Both the position numbers and the translations under genes were made by a program. The notes under the pieces were generated by a model that was not told the origin of the DNA, searched no databases, and saw nothing but the letters and a program-made list of their open reading frames with translations. From an uncultured Dorea sp. (GTDB lineage: Bacteria > Bacillota > Clostridia > Lachnospirales > Lachnospiraceae): 35,394 bases of DNA. The stretch is from the NCBI GenBank assembly GCA_947647815.1, contig CANSLW010000008.1, forward strand, positions 1 through 35,394. The letters are read 5' to 3'. Shown here one piece after another: positions 16,189-23,504 of the stretch. Position 1 is the first letter of the stretch; each line of letters begins with the position of its first letter.

Positions 16189-16956
16189 ATGCTTCCAGTA
16201 TATATATGTGAGGATGATGAGAAGATACGCGCCGCACAGAAGGAGTATCTGAGGAAACAGATTCTGATAGAAGGGTACGACATGGAGATTGTACTGTGCA
16301 GCGGATGTCCAGAGGATATTATACAGGCGGTGAAGGAATCTCCGAAGCGGGGAATCTATTTTCTGGATATAGAATTAAAGGGTGAATCGATGGATGGATT
16401 CGAACTGGGGCAGGAGATACGGAAACTAGATTCCAGAGGATTCCTGATCTATGTGACGGCGTTTCAAGATCTTGCATTCGAGACTTTCCGATATCATCTG
16501 GAGGCGCTTGATTATATTGTGAAGGGGAATCCAAGGAAGATGCAGAATGGAATTCGGCATTGTCTTGAAGTCATCACGGAACGGATGCACGAGGAAAAAG
16601 GGGAAGAGAGAGAATATTTCTCTGTGAAGGTGATGGATGTCATCAAGCATATACCGGTGGATGAGATTGTGTTCTTTGAGACAGCCGGCCGGACGCACCG
16701 GGTAGAGCTTCATGCAGTAAATGACAGATTTGATTTTATTGGGAGCCTCAAGGAGTTAGAAGACAAATTTAAAGAGAGATTTCTTAGGGTGCACAGGGCC
16801 TATCTTGTGAATGTGGAGCAAATTGCGGAACTGGACTTAAAAGGCAGAGAGATGCTTATGAAGAATGGGGAGAGATGCCTGTTTGCAAGAGGGATGAAGG
16901 GGGCGCTGGTGGAGCAGATTGGTTCTGGATTAAAAGATCATGTTTTGTCTCTATAG
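16189..16956 (+). CDS. LytTR-family response regulator (AgrA-like)
   Basis: Regulator of 255 residues with the ATG at 16189 after GGGAGGGGAGAGTGAGG; an upstream in-frame start would add an unconserved leader. The receiver domain opens with VYICEDDEKIRAAQ, holds the aspartate in YFLDIELKGESMDGFELG and lacks the usual KP pair of OmpR-type receivers. The LytTR DNA-binding domain runs from IPVDEIVFFETAGRTHRV to RVHRAYLVNVEQI and MLMKNGERCLFARG. It is the partner of the GHKL kinase upstream. Likely targets are its own promoter or nearby genes, but I see no clear pair of LytTR-type direct repeats. Confidence 0.9.
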   Translation: MLPVYICEDDEKIRAAQKEYLRKQILIEGYDMEIVLCSGCPEDIIQAVKESPKRGIYFLDIELKGESMDGFELGQEIRKLDSRGFLIYVTAFQDLAFETFRYHLEALDYIVKGNPRKMQNGIRHCLEVITERMHEEKGEEREYFSVKVMDVIKHIPVDEIVFFETAGRTHRVELHAVNDRFDFIGSLKELEDKFKERFLRVHRAYLVNVEQIAELDLKGREMLMKNGERCLFARGMKGALVEQIGSGLKDHVLSL

Positions 16957-16984
16957 GAGGAGATACTTCTTCTCAAACTCTTTT

Positions 16985-17133
16985 GTGTTGTGGCACAGAT
17001 AAGAACGGCGGTCAGCATAAGTTTGATTTCCCGAAGACCGTATATGTAGAATGGAAAAACAGGGCTGCATCATATAACGTGGGTTTCCTGATGCTTCGCC
17101 GGTCTGTGCCGAAAAAAATATGATGTATATCAC
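16985..17133 (-). pseudogene. Remnant of a second VanZ-like gene, frameshifted and internally deleted
   Basis: Read on the minus strand from about 17133, one frame gives IFFSAQTGEASGNPRY, close to IFSFSAQTGEVSGNLSY of the intact VanZ-like protein next door. The frame then shifts by +1 and continues as FPFYIYGLREIKLML and VLICA, matching FPFYVYGLRGFWLML and GLICV of the same protein. About 60 residues in between, including the conserved RKLAHMTEY motif, are gone, and the match ends after LICA. It lies 17 bp downstream of the intact gene in the same orientation, so a tandem duplication followed by decay is the simplest explanation. Confidence 0.75.
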
Positions 17134-17150
17134 AAATTGTTCTAATAAGA

Positions 17151-17903
17151 TTAATATTTTTTAGTGCTCGGAGTTCTGCGTTTTTTTGTTGGGTATCTGG
17201 AATATTCTTTGCCAGAACGAGAAGAGGGGTGCCTGGTCATTTGATATGTGGGTTCTTTTCTTCGAGTGGTTGATGAAGAATACCTCCGTTCCTCTTGTCT
17301 TCTGCGTTCGACAGCCTTCCTGCGCGCCCATTCTTTTTCGCGCGCCCGTTCCCGTTCTTCTGCACGCCGGCGTGCCATTTCTTTTCTTCTTGCCCGTTCT
17401 TCTATACGTTTCGCGACACGGAAAGGCGCCAGGAAAGTCCAACAGATGATTCGTACAGTGATTATTCCGCCAAAAGCACCGATACTGTCGATTAGGACAT
17501 CTTTTTTGGAAGGACCTCGTCCCGCGACAAAGGACTGATGGTATTCATCCCCTGCAGCGAAACCAACACAGATTAATCCGGCAACAAGCATAAGCCAGAA
17601 TCCGCGAAGGCCATATACATAAAATGGAAAGGAGACTGCAACTGCCAGAAGAAAATATTCTGTCATATGTGCAAGTTTTCGCACCGGATATTCGATTCGT
17701 CCGGCATAATAACCGATTTGTTCGTCGTCAAATCCTGCTTCAAGGATGTCATTTCCAATCTCAACAATCTTATAACTGACCGTATAACTTAAGTTGCCGG
17801 AAACTTCACCTGTCTGTGCGGAGAAACTAAAGATGGCGTACATCATAATCAGCGCTGGCAGGAAGGATAGTGGTTTCAGGAAAAATAATATTAATTTCTT
17901 CAT
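17151..17903 (-). CDS. VanZ-family membrane protein with a long basic/acidic C-terminal tail
   Basis: A 250-residue protein. The VanZ domain (residues 1 to about 165) has a first membrane segment, then the SAQTGEVSG motif, the conserved RKLAHMTEYFLL, two further segments, DEYHQSFVAGRGPSKKDVLID and a last segment, so every usual conserved residue is kept. VanZ proteins give low-level teicoplanin or lipoglycopeptide resistance; many homologues have no known target. After the last segment comes a tail of about 85 residues made mainly of Arg, Glu, Lys and Ala (a likely charged helix) ending in a Ser/Thr/Lys-rich stretch. That tail is not part of the family core. AAAGGG stands before the ATG. Confidence 0.88.
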   Translation of the reverse strand: MKKLILFFLKPLSFLPALIMMYAIFSFSAQTGEVSGNLSYTVSYKIVEIGNDILEAGFDDEQIGYYAGRIEYPVRKLAHMTEYFLLAVAVSFPFYVYGLRGFWLMLVAGLICVGFAAGDEYHQSFVAGRGPSKKDVLIDSIGAFGGIITVRIICWTFLAPFRVAKRIEERARRKEMARRRAEERERAREKEWARRKAVERRRQEERRYSSSTTRRKEPTYQMTRHPSSRSGKEYSRYPTKKRRTPSTKKY

Positions 17904-18069
17904 AATAGAGTTACCCTTTTATATCAATATTCAATAATGTTTTAAGTTTCTAATAACTTTTAATATGCCATATTTTAATTGCTTTGTAAAGTAAATGTCT
18001 GTTAAAACAATGAGGATTGTAACATAAAATGCAAGAAAGTGGAAGTCAAGGGAAATAATGCTTAAATTT

Positions 18070-18129
18070 GTTAAGATAACTGCTGACGAGGGAGCTGTAA
18101 CGTGATATTATAATAAATGTGTTAAGATA
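18070..18129 (+). promoter_or_regulatory. -10 element flanked by direct repeats upstream of rpiB
   Basis: GTTAAGATA occurs at 18070-18078 and again at 18121-18129; over 20 bp the two copies agree at about 16 positions. A TATAAT is at 18109-18114, between them, without a clear -35 at 17 bp. The arrangement suggests a regulated start for the isomerase-phosphatase unit, but the binding protein is unknown. Confidence 0.4.
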
Positions 18130-18153
18130 GCAGCAGAGAAGGAGAGAATAAAG

Positions 18154-18594
18154 ATGAAGATAGGAATTGGTAATGATCATGCGGCAGTTGAGATGAAGAA
18201 TGAGATATCAGATTATCTGAAAGAATTAGGGTATGAAGTTGTAAATTACGGAACGGACAGTAATGCAAGCTGCAGTTATGCCGTGTACGGAGAAAAGGTT
18301 GCAAGGGCTGTGGTTGCAAAGGAAGTGGATCTTGGGATCCTGATTTGCGGGACAGGCGTTGGTATCTCGCTTGCTGCTAATAAAGTAAAGGGAATCAGGG
18401 CGGCAGTTTGTTCGGAATCCTGTACTGCGAGACTGGTAAGACAACATAACAATGCGAATATTCTTGCATTCGGGGCGAGGATTATAGGGATTGAGACTGC
18501 CAAAGAAATCGTGAAAGCATGGCTTGATGCGGAATTTGAAGGAGGAAGGCATCAGGAGAGGGTGGATATGATTATGGCAATCGAGAATCAATAG
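18154..18594 (+). CDS. rpiB: Ribose-5-phosphate isomerase B family enzyme
   Basis: A 146-residue isomerase of the RpiB/LacAB family, interconverting aldose and ketose phosphates in the cytosol. It keeps all residues I associate with Escherichia coli RpiB: GNDHAA near residue 7 (Asp-His pair), the catalytic cysteine in LICGTGVGIS near 66, the histidine in RQHNNANI near 98, and the phosphate-binding GGRHQERV near 130. The start follows AGAAGGAGAG. The neighbouring HAD gene lies 39 bp downstream and probably shares the transcript. Because the locus beyond holds polyol genes, the real substrate could be a tetrose phosphate rather than ribose-5-phosphate; the sequence alone does not decide. Confidence 0.9.
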   Translation: MKIGIGNDHAAVEMKNEISDYLKELGYEVVNYGTDSNASCSYAVYGEKVARAVVAKEVDLGILICGTGVGISLAANKVKGIRAAVCSESCTARLVRQHNNANILAFGARIIGIETAKEIVKAWLDAEFEGGRHQERVDMIMAIENQ

Positions 18595-18633
18595 AATAGC
18601 TGTAAATGAAGACCGGAGAGGGGAAACAGACAT

Positions 18634-19272
18634 ATGAAGGGAATCATATTCGATGTAGACGGTACATTGTGGGATTCTACCGATGAGGTGGCAATCGCCT
18701 GGAATCAGGCAATCAAAGAGCATTCTAAGATTGAGAGAAATCTAAGCGGCAAAGAACTTAAGAAAGAATTTGGGAAACCGTTAGAACAGATTATGGATGA
18801 TCTCTTCCCAGAGCTTGACAGGGAAGGGAAAGATGAATTGGCAGTATATATGTACCAATATGAGAATGAACGGATGGAAGACGCGCCGTGTTTTGTCTAT
18901 AATAAGATACCTGAGACTATTCGTAGTCTGAGTAAGAAATATCGACTGTTCATTGTCAGTAATTGCCAGTCCGGATATATAGAAGCTTTTCTTAAGAATA
19001 CCGGGCTGGGGGATTGCATTACAGACTTTACCTGTCCTGGAGACACCGGTAAATTAAAAGGAGAGAATATCCGGATTATTATGGAACGTAATGGAATAGA
19101 CGCCGCCGTATATGTTGGAGATACGCAGGGTGATGCTGATGCATGCCGTGAAGCAGGGATTCCCATGATTTATGCTGCATATGGATTTGGAGAGGTGGAA
19201 GATGATCTCGTGGAGATATATGCGCCTGAAGATCTGCTGGGACTAGATTATGACAGCATGTTCTATAAGTAG
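18634..19272 (+). CDS. HAD-superfamily hydrolase (phosphoglycolate phosphatase-like)
   Basis: A 212-residue HAD-IA phosphatase. Motif I is IIFDVDGTLWDST, motif II is LFIVSNCQSGYIEAF, the lysine lies in GDTGKLKGENI and motif IV is AVYVGDTQGDADACREAGI. GGAGAGGGGAAACA precedes the ATG. It is 39 bp downstream of the rpiB-like gene and ends before a strong two-way terminator. In sugar-phosphate loci such enzymes remove toxic or dead-end phosphate esters, for example phosphoglycolate or a misphosphorylated tetrose. The exact substrate is unknown. Confidence 0.88.
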   Translation: MKGIIFDVDGTLWDSTDEVAIAWNQAIKEHSKIERNLSGKELKKEFGKPLEQIMDDLFPELDREGKDELAVYMYQYENERMEDAPCFVYNKIPETIRSLSKKYRLFIVSNCQSGYIEAFLKNTGLGDCITDFTCPGDTGKLKGENIRIIMERNGIDAAVYVGDTQGDADACREAGIPMIYAAYGFGEVEDDLVEIYAPEDLLGLDYDSMFYK

Positions 19273-19346
19273 ATTGTTGATAACGGATACTCATTCGGAT
19301 ATCTGTTGCGGAATATAGTGATTTGTTCGAAAGATACAGATTTATG

Positions 19347-19400
19347 TAAATAAGGGGTTAGCGGAAGATTGATTGTTATTTTCCGCTAACCCCTTATTTA
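19347..19400. terminator. Bidirectional intrinsic terminator
   Basis: A perfect 20-bp inverted repeat: TAAATAAGGGGTTAGCGGAA at 19347-19366 and its exact complement at 19381-19400, with a 14-base loop. The A/T-rich ends supply a U run in both directions. It separates the plus-strand HAD gene from the convergent minus-strand isomerase gene. Confidence 0.85.
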
Positions 19401-19446
19401 AGATATTATCGTATGCGAAATGATTAGTGGCAGGAATTTGGCATAT

Positions 19447-19887
19447 TTAATGTTCTTTTTCATATGCGATAAACGCATCTACCTTCGGCTGGGATGAACA
19501 TCCTGGCACGAATTCATTTGTCAGGAAGGCGTCAATTAATTCTTCACGAAGTTTATTTCCAGTGGTAAATGCGCCAAGACAAGCGATATTAGCATCATTG
19601 CTCAGGCGGGCTCTTTTAGCAGAGTATACGTCAGAAATCAGGGCAGCATAAGCGCCCTTTACTTTGTTCGCGGCAAGAGATACGCCTATACCAGTTCCGC
19701 AAAGCAGAACTCCACGGTCATATTTCTTTGCAGCAACAGCTTCAGCAACAGCGATAGCGGTATTCGCATAGATTGGGTCTTCACTTCCGAAATCAGTAAT
19801 CTCTCCATAGCCTTTTGACTCCATAAATGTAATGAGCTGTTCTTTGGCTTCCTGGGCATTAGGATCACAACCGATAGCAATTTTCAT
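19447..19887 (-). CDS. Divergent RpiB/LacAB-family sugar-phosphate isomerase
   Basis: A 146-residue paralogue of the rpiB-like product. The start is the ATG at 19887 after AAAGGAGGATATAATT. It keeps the cysteine loop LLCGTGIGVSLAANKVKG, but the usual Asp-His pair is CDP, the RQHN histidine is replaced (RLSNDANI), and the phosphate-binding GGRHQ is GCSSQ. The stretch YSAKRARLSN resembles what I recall of the EryI/RpiB2 type, which isomerises D-erythrulose-4-phosphate to D-erythrose-4-phosphate in erythritol pathways; this is from memory and needs an alignment. It is transcribed away from the importer, on the far side of the YesL gene. A distinct C4 substrate is therefore a fair hypothesis. Confidence 0.85.
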   Translation of the reverse strand: MKIAIGCDPNAQEAKEQLITFMESKGYGEITDFGSEDPIYANTAIAVAEAVAAKKYDRGVLLCGTGIGVSLAANKVKGAYAALISDVYSAKRARLSNDANIACLGAFTTGNKLREELIDAFLTNEFVPGCSSQPKVDAFIAYEKEH

Positions 19888-20004
19888 AATTATATCCTCC
19901 TTTTGTTCGATCAATGTTCTATATTGTTATCATATAAGAGGCAGAGGGTGAAGTCAAGACTTTTGTCATTGATTCATACAAAAGTAATCGCAGTAAGACT
20001 GGGA

Positions 20005-20619
20005 TTACTCGTCTGTATTACGGTATTTCTGAAAGACTTTTTCAAAGAGATTCAGATTAGCATATGCTGTCAGGGATTGTCCGAAGAGGATAACCAGTCC
20101 GCGCGTAATCAGGAAACGTATGAACAAGAATCCGGCTATTCCATAGAAAGCTGCAGCAATAAGGGAAATTGGAGCATACATAAAAGTAAAAACAAAAGCA
20201 TTGAAAATAATTTCCCGTAAGTTCCCTTTAAAATTAATCAAAACAGGATACACCCAGAGCATTGTGAGTATTAGGGTCAGGAATGCCAGTGCTGCTATTG
20301 ATATAAGTACAGTCCGGCCCGGGATGGATGTGTTTGTTAATATATAATATGCCATGCCAAAAGCAGCAGAAAGAACAGCAAGAATCAGCCATATAATAGA
20401 TGCTTTTTTCCAATGCAGTTTTATTCCGGCGCAAAAGTTGCCGAATATAGCAGTATCGCCGGCTATAAGCTGCTTGATGCTGTAATATTGGGCAGCTGTC
20501 GCCGCGCCGGCAGTGATGATTGGAATACAGCACACCAGCCAAATCAGGTTCAGAATAGTAAGCCGGCTTAAGAGTAATGCGAATCTCATTAAACCACTGT
20601 TATAGTCAAAAAATTTCAT
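20005..20619 (-). CDS. YesL-like membrane protein (DUF624)
   Basis: A 204-residue membrane protein with about five hydrophobic segments. The N-terminal pattern MKFFDYNSGLMRFALLLSRLTILNLIWLVCCIPIITAGAA is split by a Pro-Ile pair and is the signature of the YesL/DUF624 family. These genes almost always sit next to sugar ABC importers of the UgpABE type in Firmicutes, and their function is not established. Here it lies divergent to the importer operon, which fits. GGAGGAGATATGATTT precedes the ATG. Confidence 0.85.
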   Translation of the reverse strand: MKFFDYNSGLMRFALLLSRLTILNLIWLVCCIPIITAGAATAAQYYSIKQLIAGDTAIFGNFCAGIKLHWKKASIIWLILAVLSAAFGMAYYILTNTSIPGRTVLISIAALAFLTLILTMLWVYPVLINFKGNLREIIFNAFVFTFMYAPISLIAAAFYGIAGFLFIRFLITRGLVILFGQSLTAYANLNLFEKVFQKYRNTDE

Positions 20620-20968
20620 AAATCATATCTCCTCCGGTATAAGTAGCGTACTGTCTGAATGTGATAATATAGATAATACGTTGAATTTTATCATACACTA
20701 AAAACGTATACTTCGCAAGAGGTTTGATAGGTTGTTAAAATCATTGTTAAAGATAAAACAAACAAAAAAGTGTTATTTTATTAACGATATTTAGTGCAAA
20801 AAGCACATGAAAACACTGGAAACAACGGAAAAATGTAAAAAAACTTGACAAAAGTAATATACGGTCCTATAATGAATTTAAATGAATGACATGAAACAGG
20901 TCCGGGCAGGTAAACTGGACAGAAGTTCGTGTACAAAGGAAAACCATAAAAAGGGAGGAAAGAAAAGT
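20620..20968. other. 349-bp divergent intergenic region before the importer operon
   Basis: An AT-rich region between the YesL gene and the importer lipoprotein gene. It holds the plus-strand promoter at 20845-20873 and a roughly 90-base leader. An ACGTAT element appears in both orientations near 20675-20712 on the YesL side, and AT-rich inverted-repeat-like sequence occurs near 20790-20830. I found no small gene in it. Confidence 0.5.
20845..20873 (+). promoter_or_regulatory. Consensus sigma-A promoter of the importer operon
   Basis: TTGACA at 20845-20850 and TATAAT at 20868-20873 match the consensus exactly with a 17-bp spacer. Transcription would start near 20880, about 90 bases ahead of the lipoprotein start. 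A promoter this strong suggests that a repressor or catabolite control keeps it in check. Confidence 0.85.
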
Positions 20969-22402
20969 ATGAAAAAAAGATTATTAAGCGTACTTCTCTG
21001 CACAGCAATGATATCAACGATGTTGATTGGCTGCGGCGGAGGCGGCAATGAAGGCGGCGGCGGTGGCAGCGATGAACCGGCTGAGATGGGAAGTGCAGAA
21101 GACTTTGATTGGAAGAACTGTGACGGAACAACAATCAATGTAATGTTTAATGAGCACAATTACTCAAAAGCTGTTATTTCTAAGATTGAAGAATTTGAAG
21201 AGTTGACAGGAATTACAGTTGAGTATTCATCAACACCTGAGTCCAACTATTTTGATAAGCTGAATACAGCGCTCAGCAGCCGTTCCGGTACGCCTGATGT
21301 TTACATGACAGGTGCTTATCAGGTTTGGGAGTACGCATCTGCTGGTTATATGGAGCCGTTGGATGATTATATCAACAATCCGGCTAAGACAGCAGCAGAT
21401 TATAATTTCGATGATTTCCTTAGCGCTACGGTAGATCCTCTTCGTTGGGATCTTGTTCCAGGCCATGCAGTAGGTGAAGGTTCCCAGTGGGCGCTTCCTA
21501 TGGGGTGGGAGCTGAACAATCTTGCTTATAACAAGAGCGTGTTTGAAGATAAGCAGCTGACTGTTCCGACAACGACAGATGAGTTGTTAGAGGTTGCAGA
21601 GTCTCTTAATGAGTTTGCAGGATCTGGTTCTTACGGAATCGCAGTACGTGGTACTCGTGAGTGGGCTACTATCCATCCTGGATATATGTCACTTTTTGCA
21701 ACATGGGGAGCTAAGGACTTTGAGATTGAAGACGGAAAGTTAGTATGTAAACTTGATTCTAAAGAAGCTATTGAGATGACAGATTACTGGGTAAAACTGA
21801 TCAAGGCAGCAGGCCCGAGCCAGTGGTCCAACTATACCTGGTATGAAGCAAGTTCTGACCTTGGCGCAGGAAAAGCAGCTATGCTGTTTGATGCAACAAG
21901 TGCTGGTTACTTCCAGAACTTTGAAGGCGCTTCTGATCAGTCTGGTAACATTGCATGGTCTACAATTCCGCTTCCAGAAGGCAAGACAGAAGCTGATATG
22001 AAAGCGAATGTTTGGATTTGGTCAATGGCTATGAATGCTGATTCCAAGAATAAAGATGCAGCTTGGTTATTCTTACAGTACTTCACAAGTCCGGAGTATA
22101 TGCAGTATGCCGGAACTGATGGAGCAAGCCCGGATACTCCGCGTCAGTCTGTAATGGATAGTGCAGAGTACAAAGAGATTGTTGGTTCTGCTGATAATTA
22201 TCTTGAGTCTATCGAGGTTCTGTCAGAGAATGCTACAATTCAATTTACACCACAGCCATACTTCTTCGAGTGTACAACGAAGTGGGCGGAAGTTCTTCAG
22301 GACTTAGTTCTTACTGACAAGTATTCATCTACTGAAGAGGCTATGAAGCAGCTTAAGAAAGATCTGGATACGATTGTTTCTGACTTGGAAGTAAGTGAGT
22401 AA
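20969..22402 (+). CDS. Sugar/polyol ABC importer substrate-binding lipoprotein (family 1, UgpB-like)
   Basis: A 477-residue extracellular lipoprotein. The ATG at 20969 follows AAAGGGAGGAAAG. A signal peptide ends in the lipobox STMLIGCGG with Cys22, followed by a Gly-rich linker and an acidic stretch. The body (TINVMFNEHNYSKAVISKIEE, GTPDVYMTGAY, WALPMGWELNNLAYNKSVF) is the COG1653 fold with its aromatic-rich ligand groove. It captures the substrate for the two permeases downstream. A terminator-like hairpin after the gene would allow more binding protein than permease to be made. Ligand is predicted to be a polyol or sugar from the catabolic genes; the sequence does not name it. Confidence 0.92.
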   Translation: MKKRLLSVLLCTAMISTMLIGCGGGGNEGGGGGSDEPAEMGSAEDFDWKNCDGTTINVMFNEHNYSKAVISKIEEFEELTGITVEYSSTPESNYFDKLNTALSSRSGTPDVYMTGAYQVWEYASAGYMEPLDDYINNPAKTAADYNFDDFLSATVDPLRWDLVPGHAVGEGSQWALPMGWELNNLAYNKSVFEDKQLTVPTTTDELLEVAESLNEFAGSGSYGIAVRGTREWATIHPGYMSLFATWGAKDFEIEDGKLVCKLDSKEAIEMTDYWVKLIKAAGPSQWSNYTWYEASSDLGAGKAAMLFDATSAGYFQNFEGASDQSGNIAWSTIPLPEGKTEADMKANVWIWSMAMNADSKNKDAAWLFLQYFTSPEYMQYAGTDGASPDTPRQSVMDSAEYKEIVGSADNYLESIEVLSENATIQFTPQPYFFECTTKWAEVLQDLVLTDKYSSTEEAMKQLKKDLDTIVSDLEVSE

Positions 22403-22462
22403 TATGGAGAATGCCCTATAGCTTGACGGATTAATTCATATCATAGTTATGTGGGATGAGTG

Positions 22463-22496
22463 CAAGGAGGGGTTACCTGACCCTCCTTGATTTTTT
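22463..22496 (+). terminator. Intra-operon terminator/attenuator after the binding-protein gene
   Basis: CAAGGAGGG at 22463-22471 pairs with CCCTCCTTG at 22481-22489, followed by ATTTTTT. It has the form of an intrinsic terminator but no promoter is obvious before the permease gene, so partial read-through is likely. Confidence 0.75.
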
Positions 22497-22528
22497 GAAA
22501 AGAGAAAAACAGAATTGGAGGAAACATA

Positions 22529-23464
22529 ATGAAAGAGCAGAATAAGAACAGTACTGCTGCAAATGAATTGAATGTAGTGCCGTTTAAGACGAGAATGCGT
22601 CCTTACTTGATTGTAGCTCCTGCATTGCTGATAACGATTGGTATTATGATTCCGTTCATAATGTCAATTTATTATTCTTTGACGAGCTACTCCTTCAGAT
22701 TGCCGAATTACAGTTTTATAGGTTTAAAGAACTGGATTGCAATCTTGAAGTCAGGCGGATTCTGGAAGGCAGTTTGGGTAACGCTTAGATATGCATTCTT
22801 CAGCACAGCGTTAGAGATGTTATTAGGAATGGGAGTTGCAATGCTTCTGAACAATCTTAACAATAAGTTTTCTAAGATTCTCAGAGTTGCGCTGATCTTC
22901 CCGCTGATGGTAGCGCCTATTACGGCTACGATCATCTGGCAGCTGATGCTGAATAACTCCGTAGGTATTGTTGAGAAGTTCCTGAATATTTTTGGAGTAT
23001 ATAACTTCCCATGGGCGGCAGGCGCGTCGACAGCGATGATGACGGTGGTTATGATTGATGTATGGGTAAATACGTCATTCTGTATGCTGTTAGTACTTGC
23101 AGGTCTGCAGTCACTGCCGAAATCTCCGTTTGAGTCAGCGAAGATTGACGGAGGAAGCCCTTGGTTTAATTTCATCAATCTGACATTGCCTATGCTGAAG
23201 CCGAGTCTGTACATAGCATTGTTGTTCCGTCTAATGGCGGCGCTGCAGGAATATGCGATTATCTTCGGTCTGACCAAAGGAGGACCTGGAGATACGTTGA
23301 TGAACTTATCACTGACTTCCTATCAAACAGGATTCCAGTTCCAGAAGTTCGGATATGCTCTTCCGTATATTCTTGTTCTCTGGATATTTATCAATATGGT
23401 TGCGAAACAGATCGTTAAGAGACAGCGTGCGGCTCAGAAGCAGGCGGCTGGTCTGGAAGAGTAA
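22529..23464 (+). CDS. ABC importer permease, UgpA/MalF-like
   Basis: A 311-residue inner membrane protein with six membrane segments, the first near residues 29-51. The coupling-helix EAA loop is present as FESAKIDGGSPWFNFINLTLPMLKPSL near residue 210, where the coupling helix contacts the ATPase. TTGGAGGAAACATA gives the ribosome binding site. It forms the channel with the product of the next gene. Its place directly after the lipoprotein gene and before the second permease is the usual order of carbohydrate importers of this class. Confidence 0.94.
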   Translation: MKEQNKNSTAANELNVVPFKTRMRPYLIVAPALLITIGIMIPFIMSIYYSLTSYSFRLPNYSFIGLKNWIAILKSGGFWKAVWVTLRYAFFSTALEMLLGMGVAMLLNNLNNKFSKILRVALIFPLMVAPITATIIWQLMLNNSVGIVEKFLNIFGVYNFPWAAGASTAMMTVVMIDVWVNTSFCMLLVLAGLQSLPKSPFESAKIDGGSPWFNFINLTLPMLKPSLYIALLFRLMAALQEYAIIFGLTKGGPGDTLMNLSLTSYQTGFQFQKFGYALPYILVLWIFINMVAKQIVKRQRAAQKQAAGLEE

Positions 23465-23504
23465 TTTGCAGCTATAAAATAATAAGTCAGAAAGGATGTA
23501 AAGC

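Noticed and set aside
16013..16252. 79-codon frame between the GHKL kinase and the LytTR regulator, considered as a pheromone peptide
   Set aside because: It runs into the regulator gene in another frame, has no AgrD-like layout and no good ribosome binding site.
20800..20825. Possible catabolite-control (cre) site TGAAAACACTGGAAACA
   Set aside because: The central CG of the cre consensus is missing and the symmetry is poor.
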